Shown one piece after another: positions 5,799 to 10,725 of a stretch of DNA of 10,725 nucleotides. Each line of letters starts with the position of its first letter. Positions within the stretch are counted from its first letter, which is position 1. The stretch comes from Patescibacteria group bacterium (lineage in GTDB: Bacteria; Patescibacteriota; Minisyncoccia; Minisyncoccales; JAHIOY01), in assembly GCA_018894495.1 (NCBI GenBank), contig JAHIOY010000043.1, positions 1-10,725 of the forward strand. The letters run 5' to 3'. The notes below the pieces were generated by a model, which saw nothing but the letters and a program-made list of their open reading frames with translations, made no database searches and had not been told where the DNA came from. The position numbers and the translations under genes are program-made.

Positions 5799-5987
5799 TT
5801 ACCTTGAAGGTAACAGCCTTCGAATTACTTTTGCTTCGGCTTTTGATAATTTAACCCTTTTTCGGCTTTTTCTGATTTTATTACCCGATTTTTTAGCCCG
5901 ATGATGGTCAAGCCCGGTTGCTCTTCTTAAAATTTTGCCGGTTTTGGTAATTTTAAATCTTTTTATAATTGATTTTCTCGTTTTCAT
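5799..5987 (-). CDS. rpmI: 50S ribosomal protein L35
   Basis: This 62-residue, strongly basic protein begins MKTRKSIIKRFKITKTGKI and contains HHRAKKSGNKIRKSRK, matching L35 across its whole usual length of about 64. It is a component of the large ribosomal subunit. It sits between infC and rplT as in most bacteria. No Shine-Dalgarno is visible upstream of the ATG; the 80-bp gap to infC is mostly repeat sequence. Confidence 0.95.
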   Translation of the reverse strand: MKTRKSIIKRFKITKTGKILRRATGLDHHRAKKSGNKIRKSRKRVKLSKAEAKVIRRLLPSR

Positions 5988-6020
5988 AAAATCAGCGAAT
6001 ATCGAATCAGTTACGAATAT

Positions 6021-6064
6021 ACGAATAAACGAATTCGTAAATTCATAATAAATTCGTTATTCGT
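6021..6064. repeat. Inverted repeat in the infC-rpmI gap
   Basis: Arms acgaataaacgaatt (6021-6035) and aattcgttattcgt (6051-6064) pair with one bulged base around a 15-nt loop. The gap is filled with cgaat/attcg words of a dispersed type. It could form a weak intra-operonic hairpin. L20-type autoregulation through it is possible but not shown by the sequence. Confidence 0.6.
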
Positions 6065-6067
6065 TGG

Positions 6068-6568
6068 TTACGCCTTCGTAATTATCATTGTAAAGCCCCT
6101 CGCTTCTCTTTTTAACTCACGCTCGGTTTTTATTGGTATTAATTTTTCTAAGAACTCTAAAAATTGCTTAAATTTTCCCCTGGCAAAATCACCCAATGCT
6201 TTTTCTCTTCCTCTAAGCACCATTTCCACCCTAACCTTGTCTCCTTTTTTCAAAAAATTCTCTGTTTGTTTGGCCCTAGTTTCTAAGTCATGCTGGGAGA
6301 TATTGAAGCCCAGACGGATTGTTTTAAGTTCGCCGGCTTTTTTTATTTTGGTTTTTTTCTGGAACGAATAAAGGTATTTTCCGTAATCCATGAGCCGGCA
6401 GACCGGCGGTTTTACTTTCTCCGTAACCTGAACTAAATTTAAATTGCGCTCTCTGGCAATTTTGAGCGCTGTTTCCAAATTTAAAATCCCTAAATTTTTT
6501 CCTTGTTCGTCTATTACCCTAACCTGATTAGCCCTTATTTGATTGTCTACAAATGGTTTTTTAAACAA
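6068..6568 (-). CDS. infC: Translation initiation factor IF-3
   Basis: IF-3 binds the 30S subunit, prevents premature 50S joining and checks the start codon. The N-domain contains VDNQIRANQVRVID and PPVCRLMDYGKYLYSFQKK; the C-domain contains KTIRLGFNISQHDLETR and KVRVEMVLRGREKA. The length of 166 fits a compact IF-3. The only start that fits is TTG at 6566-6568, because an in-frame stop lies six codons upstream. A non-ATG start is typical of infC, where it allows IF-3 to limit its own translation. There is no Shine-Dalgarno, and the start lies just 19 nt after the tmRNA 3' end. The gene is therefore probably expressed from the smpB-ssrA transcript after RNA processing, or from a promoter hidden inside ssrA. 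Confidence 0.95.
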   Translation of the reverse strand: MFKKPFVDNQIRANQVRVIDEQGKNLGILNLETALKIARERNLNLVQVTEKVKPPVCRLMDYGKYLYSFQKKTKIKKAGELKTIRLGFNISQHDLETRAKQTENFLKKGDKVRVEMVLRGREKALGDFARGKFKQFLEFLEKLIPIKTERELKREARGFTMIITKA

Positions 6569-6587
6569 CTTATAACTTACAACTTAG

Positions 6588-7006
6588 TGGAGGCGGCGAG
6601 TTATGGGCTCGCGTCTAAAAATCATCCTAAGACACATCTACCAATGTTGTTCAGAAATTGAAAATTTCTGAAAATTTATAGTCCAATTAATAATTTCTTG
6701 AACCGGATAAAAATTGGACGAAAATCCAGAGCAATAAGCCGAAATTTTCCCCAGTCCTTTTAGGCGAAAAGGGCTGGGTATCTCGAATTTTATGACACCC
6801 GCGCCATCTTATCGAGAATCAAATGGTTTGGGCGTACGCTTAAAATTAAGCGTAAACAGGCATAGGAACGTTGAAAGCCGAAGCCACAACGTTCTTTACC
6901 TTAGAAAATAAGTTGGCACTTATTTTTTGTTGTCAGCAGTTTTACAAGGAACCAACACCTTGATTGGCGTATCTTAGTTAGATTTTTATCAAAGCTTTTC
7001 ACCCCC
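6588..7006 (-). ncRNA. ssrA: Transfer-messenger RNA (tmRNA)
   Basis: The RNA rescues stalled ribosomes with SmpB. The ends form a 7-bp acceptor stem, 5' GGGGGUG with CGCCUCC 3', followed by discriminator A; CCA is not encoded. Helix 2 is clear: 5' UAAAAAUC pairs with GAUUUUUA, and CUAAGAUAC pairs with GUGUCUUAG. The T-arm has a 5-bp stem (GCGAG/CUCGC) but the loop is CCCAUAA instead of the usual UUCRANN. Internal stems that would form the pseudoknot and hairpin domains include a 12-bp stem at 6750-6778, 8-bp arms at 6681-6688/6712-6719 and 9-bp arms at 6651-6671. The mRNA-like part has a resume codon after AUAAGU. Being next to smpB on the same strand supports the call. Size is 419 nt before CCA addition. 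Confidence 0.93.
6846..6917 (-). other. tmRNA tag reading frame (23-residue degradation tag)
   Basis: Translation resumes at GCC (6915-6917), preceded by AUAAGU, which resembles the E. coli AUAGUC context. The tag starts ANLFSKVKNV, continues VASA, ends FNVPMPVYA, and stops at TAA (6846-6848). At 23 residues it is about twice the E. coli length. The stop codon lies in a stem, with UACGCUUA pairing with UAAGCGUA. The VYA end would be the protease recognition end. Confidence 0.85.
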
Positions 7007-7010
7007 ATTC

Positions 7011-7033
7011 TTTTAATTTTGAAAAAATTAAAA
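7011..7033. repeat. AT-only palindrome between smpB and ssrA
   Basis: Perfect arms ttttaatttt (7011-7020) and aaaattaaaa (7024-7033) flank a 3-nt loop just upstream of the tmRNA 5' end. It may mark the processing point or weakly separate smpB from ssrA. No convincing ssrA promoter is seen in the 30-bp gap. Confidence 0.5.
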
Positions 7034-7036
7034 AAT

Positions 7037-7480
7037 TTATTCCTTTAATAATCTTTCTTTCTCTCGTTGAAACTCTCTTTTTTTAATTTTTTCTCGTTTA
7101 TCAAATTTCTTCATTCCTTTGGCGCTCGCAAATTCAAGTTTTATTTTTCCGTTTTTAGTATATAACCTTAAAGGTATTAAAGTCAAGCCCTTTTGATTTG
7201 CCTTTCCGATTAACCGTTTTATTTCCGATTTCCTTAATAAAAGTTTTCGCGCTCTCTCGGGCTCATAATCTGGCGGCGCATTTTTTGGCTGATAAGGAGG
7301 GATATTTGCTCCGAGCCAAAAAACCTCGCCGTCTCTCAAAACGACATAGCTGCCGGCTAAACCGAGCCCCCTTGTTCTCAGCGATTTCACCTCTTGTCCG
7401 AGCAAAGAAATTCCCGCCTCAAACTTCTCCAAGATTTCATAGTTATAGTAAGCTTTTTTATTTTCAGCAAGAATTGTCAT
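7037..7480 (-). CDS. smpB: SsrA-binding protein SmpB
   Basis: SmpB binds the tRNA-like part of tmRNA and delivers it to stalled ribosomes. The protein has the family pattern in order: NKKAYYNYEILEKFEAGI, SLLGQEVKSLR, GSYVVLRDGEVFWLGANIPPY, then the KGLTLIPLRLYTKNGKIKLEFA strand region and a basic C-terminal tail (KKFDKREKIKKREFQREKER) that enters the decoding centre. The length of 147 is slightly under the usual 155-160. ssrA starts 30 bp downstream on the same strand. The ATG at 7480 is the only sensible start. argS diverges from it across a 70-bp AT-rich gap in which I cannot assign promoters confidently. Confidence 0.95.
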   Translation of the reverse strand: MTILAENKKAYYNYEILEKFEAGISLLGQEVKSLRTRGLGLAGSYVVLRDGEVFWLGANIPPYQPKNAPPDYEPERARKLLLRKSEIKRLIGKANQKGLTLIPLRLYTKNGKIKLEFASAKGMKKFDKREKIKKREFQREKERLLKE

Positions 7481-7550
7481 AATTTTAGTATGCCTTTTAC
7501 AGCCAAGGTTATTTCTTTCATTTTAGCAAAAATTAAGTTAAAATTAAAAT

Positions 7551-9212
7551 ATGATTTACCGGCAAATAACAAATTTAATTCAAAAAGCGATGAAAGAATT
7601 TCAAGAGGAAGGGGCTTTTCCAGAATTTGTTCTTCCCGAAATCAAGATTGAACATCCGGAAGAAAAAATTCATGGCGATTATGCCGCAAATGTAGCAATG
7701 CTCATTGCCAAACAAGTGAAAAAAAGTCCGCAAGAAATTGCAAATATATTAAATTCAAAATTCAAAATTCAAAATTCAAAATTCCTCGACAAAGTCGAGG
7801 TAGTTAAGCCGGGATTTATCAATTTTTTTATTTCAAAAGAATACTTGCAGGAGCAAGTGGCCGAAATTTTAAAAAAGAAAGAAAAATTCGGCGCCTTGAA
7901 AATCGGCAAAGAGCAAAAAATTAATCTGGAATTTATTTCGGCTAATCCGACGGGCCCCTTAACCTTGGGAAACGGCCGGGGAGGATTTTGCGGAGATGTT
8001 TTGGCAAATGTTTTATTAAAAGCAGGGTTTAAAGTGGCCAGGGAATATTATATCAACGATGTCGGCGAACAAATAAGAAAGTTAGGGCACTCTGTTATTG
8101 GCGACTCAGAAGCGGTTTATAAAGGCGATTATATTTTATCTCTGCGGAAAAGAATAAAGGGCGAAAATCCGGACAAACTCGGGCAAAAAGCGGCCGAGAT
8201 TATTTTGAAAGAGACGATTAAGCCCACAGTCAAAAAAATGGGCATCGCCTTTGATGTTTGGTTTTCTGAAAAAAGTTTGCGCAAAAGCGGTGAAGTTAAA
8301 AAAATCCTTGACTTGTTGAAAAAAAAGAAATTAACTTATGAAAAAGAAGGCGCTTTATGGTTTAGTTCAACGAAATTCGGCGATGATAAAGACAGGGTTT
8401 TAATTAAAGAGGACGGCGAAACAACCTATCTTGCTTCAGATATTGCTTATTTAAAAAATAAATTTAAACGCGGCTTTAATTATTTAATTTATATTTGGGG
8501 AGCTGACCACTATGGCTATATTAACCGGCTCAAGGCCGCGGCTGAAGCGTTGGGCGAGCAAAAAGAAAGGGTAAACATCATTATCATGCAATTAGTGAGG
8601 CTATTCCGGGGCGGAAAAGAAGTAAGAATGTCAAAACGCGCCGGAACTTATGTGACCCTAAACGAATTGATAGATGAAGTTGGTTTGGATGTTGCCAGAT
8701 TTTTCTTTTTAACCAGAAGTCCTGGCAGTCATTTGAACTTTGATTTGGACTTAGCCAAAGAACAATCAGAGAAAAACCCGGTTTATTATATTCAATATGC
8801 TTATGCCCGCATTTGCTCAATATTGCGCAAATGCGGGAAATCCGAAATCCAAAGCACAAAATCCAAAATAAATCCAAAAATCATTGTCTCGAAAACGAAA
8901 GTTTTCGAGAAACTTGAAATCCAAAATTCTAAACTTAATTTATTAAATCATCCGAGCGAATTGAATTTGATTAAACAACTTATTAGATTTCCAGAAGTTA
9001 TAGAGGATACGGCGAAAGATGAGCAGGTTCAGCGGCTTCCTCAATATGCCGGCGACTTAGCCGCCGCCTTTCATCAATTTTATCGCGACTGCCGAGTTTT
9101 GACAGAGACTCAGTCTCTGTCAATGGCTCGTCTGGGATTAATTTTGGCAACAAAACAAGTCATTAAAAACACCCTTGACTTATTGGGCATTTCCGCCCCA
9201 GAAAAAATGTAG
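7551..9212 (+). CDS. argS: Arginyl-tRNA synthetase
   Basis: ArgS charges tRNA-Arg with arginine. The N-terminal tRNA-binding domain covers about residues 1-115 (KIHGDYAANVAM; VVKPGFINFF). The Rossmann domain follows: SANPTGPL at 130-137, REYYINDVGEQI, WGADHYGYI at 316-324, and RMSKRAGTYV, the KMSKS-equivalent loop, at 359-368. The DALR anticodon domain runs from about 410 to 553 (YYIQYAYARICSILRK; RVLTETQSLS; TLDLLGISAPEKM). Where most ArgS proteins have HxGH (HIGH), this one has TLGN at 138-141, although the flanking residues are intact. Two low-complexity inserts (residues 68-78 and about 430-463) are encoded by repeats. The length of 553 is near the family norm. The ATG at 7551 is the farthest usable start, and no Shine-Dalgarno is visible. 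Confidence 0.95.
   Translation: MIYRQITNLIQKAMKEFQEEGAFPEFVLPEIKIEHPEEKIHGDYAANVAMLIAKQVKKSPQEIANILNSKFKIQNSKFLDKVEVVKPGFINFFISKEYLQEQVAEILKKKEKFGALKIGKEQKINLEFISANPTGPLTLGNGRGGFCGDVLANVLLKAGFKVAREYYINDVGEQIRKLGHSVIGDSEAVYKGDYILSLRKRIKGENPDKLGQKAAEIILKETIKPTVKKMGIAFDVWFSEKSLRKSGEVKKILDLLKKKKLTYEKEGALWFSSTKFGDDKDRVLIKEDGETTYLASDIAYLKNKFKRGFNYLIYIWGADHYGYINRLKAAAEALGEQKERVNIIIMQLVRLFRGGKEVRMSKRAGTYVTLNELIDEVGLDVARFFFLTRSPGSHLNFDLDLAKEQSEKNPVYYIQYAYARICSILRKCGKSEIQSTKSKINPKIIVSKTKVFEKLEIQNSKLNLLNHPSELNLIKQLIRFPEVIEDTAKDEQVQRLPQYAGDLAAAFHQFYRDCRVLTETQSLSMARLGLILATKQVIKNTLDLLGISAPEKM
7751..7800 (+). repeat. Heptanucleotide tandem repeat plus hairpin inside argS
   Basis: Four perfect aaaattc units (7757-7784) follow a partial unit (7751-7756). 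They run directly into a hairpin with perfect 7-bp arms cctcgac/gtcgagg (7784-7800). The repeat encodes NSKFKIQNSKF in the N-terminal domain. The unit is 7 nt, so gain or loss of one unit would shift the frame. Confidence 0.85.
8806..8910 (+). repeat. Palindromic and repeat-word insert in the argS anticodon domain
   Basis: Two perfect palindromes bracket repeat words. Arms cccgcatttgc (8806-8816) and gcaaatgcggg (8827-8837) have a 10-nt loop. Arms tctcgaaaac (8887-8896) and gttttcgaga (8901-8910) have a gaaa loop. Between them lie aaatccgaaatccaaagcac and atccaaaataaatcc, of the same family as the purF-downstream repeat. The first palindrome overlaps conserved ArgS codons (ARICSILRK). The rest encodes a Lys/Ser-rich stretch with no counterpart in typical ArgS. 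Confidence 0.8.
9101..9121 (+). repeat. Perfect palindrome near the argS 3' end
   Basis: Arms gacagagact (9101-9110) and agtctctgtc (9112-9121) surround a single central c. They encode TETQSLS in the C-terminal domain without changing the expected length. The arms share gacagagac with 2918-2926 and tctctgtcaa with 3813-3822, both edges of intergenic repeats. Confidence 0.85.
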
Positions 9213-9234
9213 TTTTTAAGTTTTCTTTGTACTA

Positions 9235-9263
9235 TTGACAAAACAGCAAGTTTCTAATAATAT
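9235..9263 (+). promoter_or_regulatory. Strong sigma70-type promoter of the AbiE-like operon
   Basis: TTGACA (9235-9240) and TAATAT (9258-9263) are separated by exactly 17 bp, near consensus. It lies between the argS stop and the regulator gene at 9306, leaving a leader of about 35 nt with no clear Shine-Dalgarno. Confidence 0.8.
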
Positions 9264-9269
9264 AGAAAC
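9250..9269. promoter_or_regulatory. Candidate operator overlapping the -10 box
   Basis: A perfect inverted repeat, gtttcta (9250-9256) and tagaaac (9263-9269) with a 6-bp spacer, is centred on the -10 element. A protein bound here would block RNA polymerase. AbiEi-type antitoxins repress their own operons through inverted repeats in the promoter, so the gene product at 9306 is the likely ligand (inference). Confidence 0.55.
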
Positions 9270-9305
9270 GAAGCGCATTATTGCAATCAAAAAACGAAAC
9301 ATTGT

Positions 9306-9890
9306 ATGAATAAAAAAGAAATTATTTGGCGAGAAATTCTCAACCAAACAATTGAAAATAAAAAAACCGAGTTTACACAAAAGGATCTGGCTCAAAAATA
9401 TGGCTATTCTTTAAGCACGATTTTTAACGCGCTTAAAATTCCCCAAGAATCCGGCGCTGTCAGAAAAAGCGGCAGGGGATTTAAAGTTGAAGACAAGGAA
9501 AAATTTTTATATCTTTGGGCGACAATGCGGCGCTTTAAAAAAGACATAATTTATCAAACAAATATTTCCAAAAGCGCTAGGGAGATTGAAGCGGATATGC
9601 CGCCGGAAGTAATTTTCGGCTGTTTTTCGGCTTATTCAAAAAAATATAAATCTCCGCCGGCCGACTATGACAAGGTATACGTTTATGCTGATAGAAAAAC
9701 GCTTGAAGAACTTAAAATTCGTTTTCCTAAAAAAGAGGGTTATGCAAATTTAATAGTTCTGCCAGCAGACCCGGTTCTTCAAAATTTAGGAAAAATAACC
9801 CCAGACGTTCAAACTTTTGTTGATCTTTGGAATTTGTCCGAGTGGTATGCCAAAGATTTTTTAAACGCCCTAAAGGAAAAAATATTATAA
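9306..9890 (+). CDS. AbiEi-like winged-helix antitoxin/repressor
   Basis: This 194-residue protein starts with a predicted winged helix (TQKDLAQKYGYSLSTIFNALK at about 24-44, then a basic wing, VRKSGRGFKV, at 52-61). The C-terminal part ends LWNLSEWYAKDFLNALKEKI and is of the type paired with AbiEii nucleotidyltransferases in type IV toxin-antitoxin systems. The next gene on the same strand is such a nucleotidyltransferase. It should act in the cytoplasm as antitoxin and autorepressor, using the inverted repeat at 9250-9269. Its TAA stop forms part of the 5-bp target duplication of the inserted foldback element. Start ATG 9306 follows a consensus promoter. Family naming is by pattern and context. 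A stand-alone transcriptional regulator is the alternative. Confidence 0.7.
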   Translation: MNKKEIIWREILNQTIENKKTEFTQKDLAQKYGYSLSTIFNALKIPQESGAVRKSGRGFKVEDKEKFLYLWATMRRFKKDIIYQTNISKSAREIEADMPPEVIFGCFSAYSKKYKSPPADYDKVYVYADRKTLEELKIRFPKKEGYANLIVLPADPVLQNLGKITPDVQTFVDLWNLSEWYAKDFLNALKEKIL

Positions 9891-10061
9891 ACCTTGAATT
9901 ACGAAATGCCTTTCGGACTATTTTATTTTGGCTTGCGGGCGAGCCAAAGCAAAAATTTTGAGGCATACTTACGAAGCAAGTCTGCCGAAAAATTTTTGCA
10001 AAGGCGTAGCCCAAGCCAAAATACAAAGAGTCAAAGTGCATTTCGTAATTCAAGGTTATAA
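9886..10061. mobile_element. 166-bp foldback (MITE-like) element with TATAA target duplication
   Basis: The element proper is 9891-10056. Its ends are perfect 19-bp inverted repeats, accttgaattacgaaatgc and gcatttcgtaattcaaggt. It is flanked by the 5-bp direct repeat tataa (9886-9890 and 10057-10061). Inside, attttggcttg pairs with caagccaaaat, and gcaaaaatttt (9969-9979) pairs with an arm ending tttttgc. A central aggca/tgcc stem with actt/aagt completes a nearly full-length hairpin. It encodes no transposase, so it would have been moved by one supplied elsewhere. It splits the abiEi and abiEii genes. Its right end supplies an AAGG, 9 nt before the abiEii ATG, that could act as a ribosome binding site. 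Confidence 0.85.
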
Positions 10062-10064
10062 ACT

Positions 10065-10673
10065 ATGCCGGAATTTTATCACGATTTAATCACTGAAAAA
10101 AGTTTTAAAATCCTTTGCGATTTAAAAAAAGATTTTGATTTTATTTTGATCGGAGGATGGGCAGTGTTTTTATACGCTAAAGCGCTGAAATCAAAAGATG
10201 TTGATATAATTTTGGATTACGACCAGCTGGAAAAAATTAGGCAAAAATTTACCCTCGTAAAAAACGAGCGGCTTAAAAAATACGAAATAAAAATAGAGGG
10301 AATAGATGTTGATATTTATGTGCCATATTTTTCCAATTTAGGATTGCCGGTTGAAGAAATAAAAAAATATTATCAATCGCGGGAAGGATTTCTTCTGCCG
10401 CTCGTGGAGATTCTACTTATTTTAAAAGTTTATGCCGCCAGCCAAAGAAAAGGCACTTCTAAAGGAAGAAAAGATTTAATTGATATCTTTAGTTTGATTT
10501 TGCGCGGCAAAATTGATTGGGGGAAATATAAAGGACTTATAAAGCAATATAAATTAGAAGATTTGAACAGAGAACTAAAAAAATTAATTTCTTTAGCAGG
10601 CGAAATTCCCGAACTTGATCTTTTGGCGCATCAGATTTCAAGAATTAAAAAAGAAATATTAAAAAAAATATGA
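10065..10673 (+). CDS. AbiEii-like nucleotidyltransferase toxin
   Basis: This 202-residue protein has a DNA polymerase beta-type nucleotidyltransferase core: IGGWAVFLY (29-37) with the GG motif, SKDVDIIL (43-50) with catalytic Asp45 and Asp47, and IDVDIYVPY (80-88) supplying the third Asp (Asp83). A helical C-terminal part includes ILLILKVYAASQRKG and RKDLIDIFSL, typical of AbiEii/MNT-like toxins. Such toxins transfer nucleotides to tRNA or to other acceptors; the target here is unknown. With the upstream winged-helix gene it forms a two-gene type IV-like module. Without the inserted element the stop-to-start gap would be about 3 bp, so the genes were probably once translationally coupled. 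The following frame overlaps it by 4 bp. Confidence 0.75.
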   Translation: MPEFYHDLITEKSFKILCDLKKDFDFILIGGWAVFLYAKALKSKDVDIILDYDQLEKIRQKFTLVKNERLKKYEIKIEGIDVDIYVPYFSNLGLPVEEIKKYYQSREGFLLPLVEILLILKVYAASQRKGTSKGRKDLIDIFSLILRGKIDWGKYKGLIKQYKLEDLNRELKKLISLAGEIPELDLLAHQISRIKKEILKKI

Positions 10674-10725
10674 TTGCGGTAACGCCAAATAAAGTTGTCG
10701 GCGTGCGGGGTAGGGTTGCTGGAGA
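10670..10725 (+). CDS. Start of an unidentified gene, cut by the window edge
   Basis: An ATG overlaps the preceding stop as ATGA (10670-10673) and the frame stays open to the window end, reading MIAVTPNKVVGVRGRVAG. The 4-bp overlap suggests translational coupling with the nucleotidyltransferase. The fragment is too short to identify. Confidence 0.4.
   Translation, partial: MIAVTPNKVVGVRGRVAG

Noticed and set aside
7481..7550. Promoters in the smpB-argS divergent gap
   Set aside because: Several AT-rich hexamers resemble -10 boxes, but none pairs with a convincing -35 at 16-18 bp, so I do not assign positions.
7198..7651. Two plus-strand open frames opposite smpB and across the smpB-argS gap
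   Set aside because: Both are shadows of smpB or out-of-frame reads of argS, with no recognisable domains.
7751..7784. CRISPR-like array
   Set aside because: The units are contiguous 7-mers with no spacers, lying inside a coding gene.
8584..8877. Minus-strand open frame inside argS
   Set aside because: It is antisense to conserved ArgS motifs, and its beginning derives from the palindromic insert.
9727..10053. Minus-strand open frame across the abiEi end and the foldback element
   Set aside because: It is composed of the element's own inverted repeats and the antisense of a real gene, with no start signal.

Overview
The window looks like chromosomal DNA from a Candidate Phyla Radiation (Patescibacteria, Parcubacteria-like) bacterium. 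The evidence is AT-rich DNA, compact versions of core proteins, a surface-protein N-terminus of a type common in these genomes (WTEPTSAPPGGNVAAPLNTS, then GLIVQYGKVGIGTTS), and many small foldback repeats both between and inside genes. The lineage call comes from pattern recognition, not a database search.

Layout. Positions 1-1900 (+) hold a Nudix hydrolase and purF. Positions 1900-3938 are an accessory stretch: a foldback repeat, a displaced 5' fragment of guaB, a frameshifted surface protein with a DUF1566-like C-terminus, a small antitoxin with a PIN-domain toxin, and two copies of a GC-rich multi-hairpin repeat. The complete guaB follows at 3939-5459 (+). A minus-strand translation block then runs smpB, ssrA (tmRNA), infC, rpmI, rplT from 7480 down to 5446. 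Its last gene overlaps the 3' end of guaB by 14 bp. argS (7551-9212, +) diverges from smpB. The right end (9235-10673, +) is an AbiEi/AbiEii-like type IV toxin-antitoxin operon with its own promoter and a probable operator. The start of one more gene, overlapping by 4 bp, is cut by the window edge.

How the genes work together. purF and guaB are purine-nucleotide genes, but no other purine-pathway gene is present here. smpB and ssrA form the trans-translation system, and infC-rpmI-rplT is the classic IF3/L35/L20 cluster. infC begins only 19 nt after the tmRNA 3' end, which suggests it is read from the same transcript.

Most notable observations: (1) a 166-bp foldback element with perfect 19-bp terminal inverted repeats and a 5-bp target duplication sits exactly between the stop of abiEi and the start of abiEii; (2) palindromic or low-complexity segments lie in frame inside the conserved genes guaB, argS (several places) and the Nudix gene, resembling Rickettsia palindromic elements; (3) a 1.9-kb segment carrying the surface-protein and toxin-antitoxin genes is bounded by a 53-bp perfect direct repeat of guaB coding sequence; (4) the tmRNA has a 23-residue tag and a non-canonical T-loop; (5) ArgS has TLGN in place of its HIGH signature.
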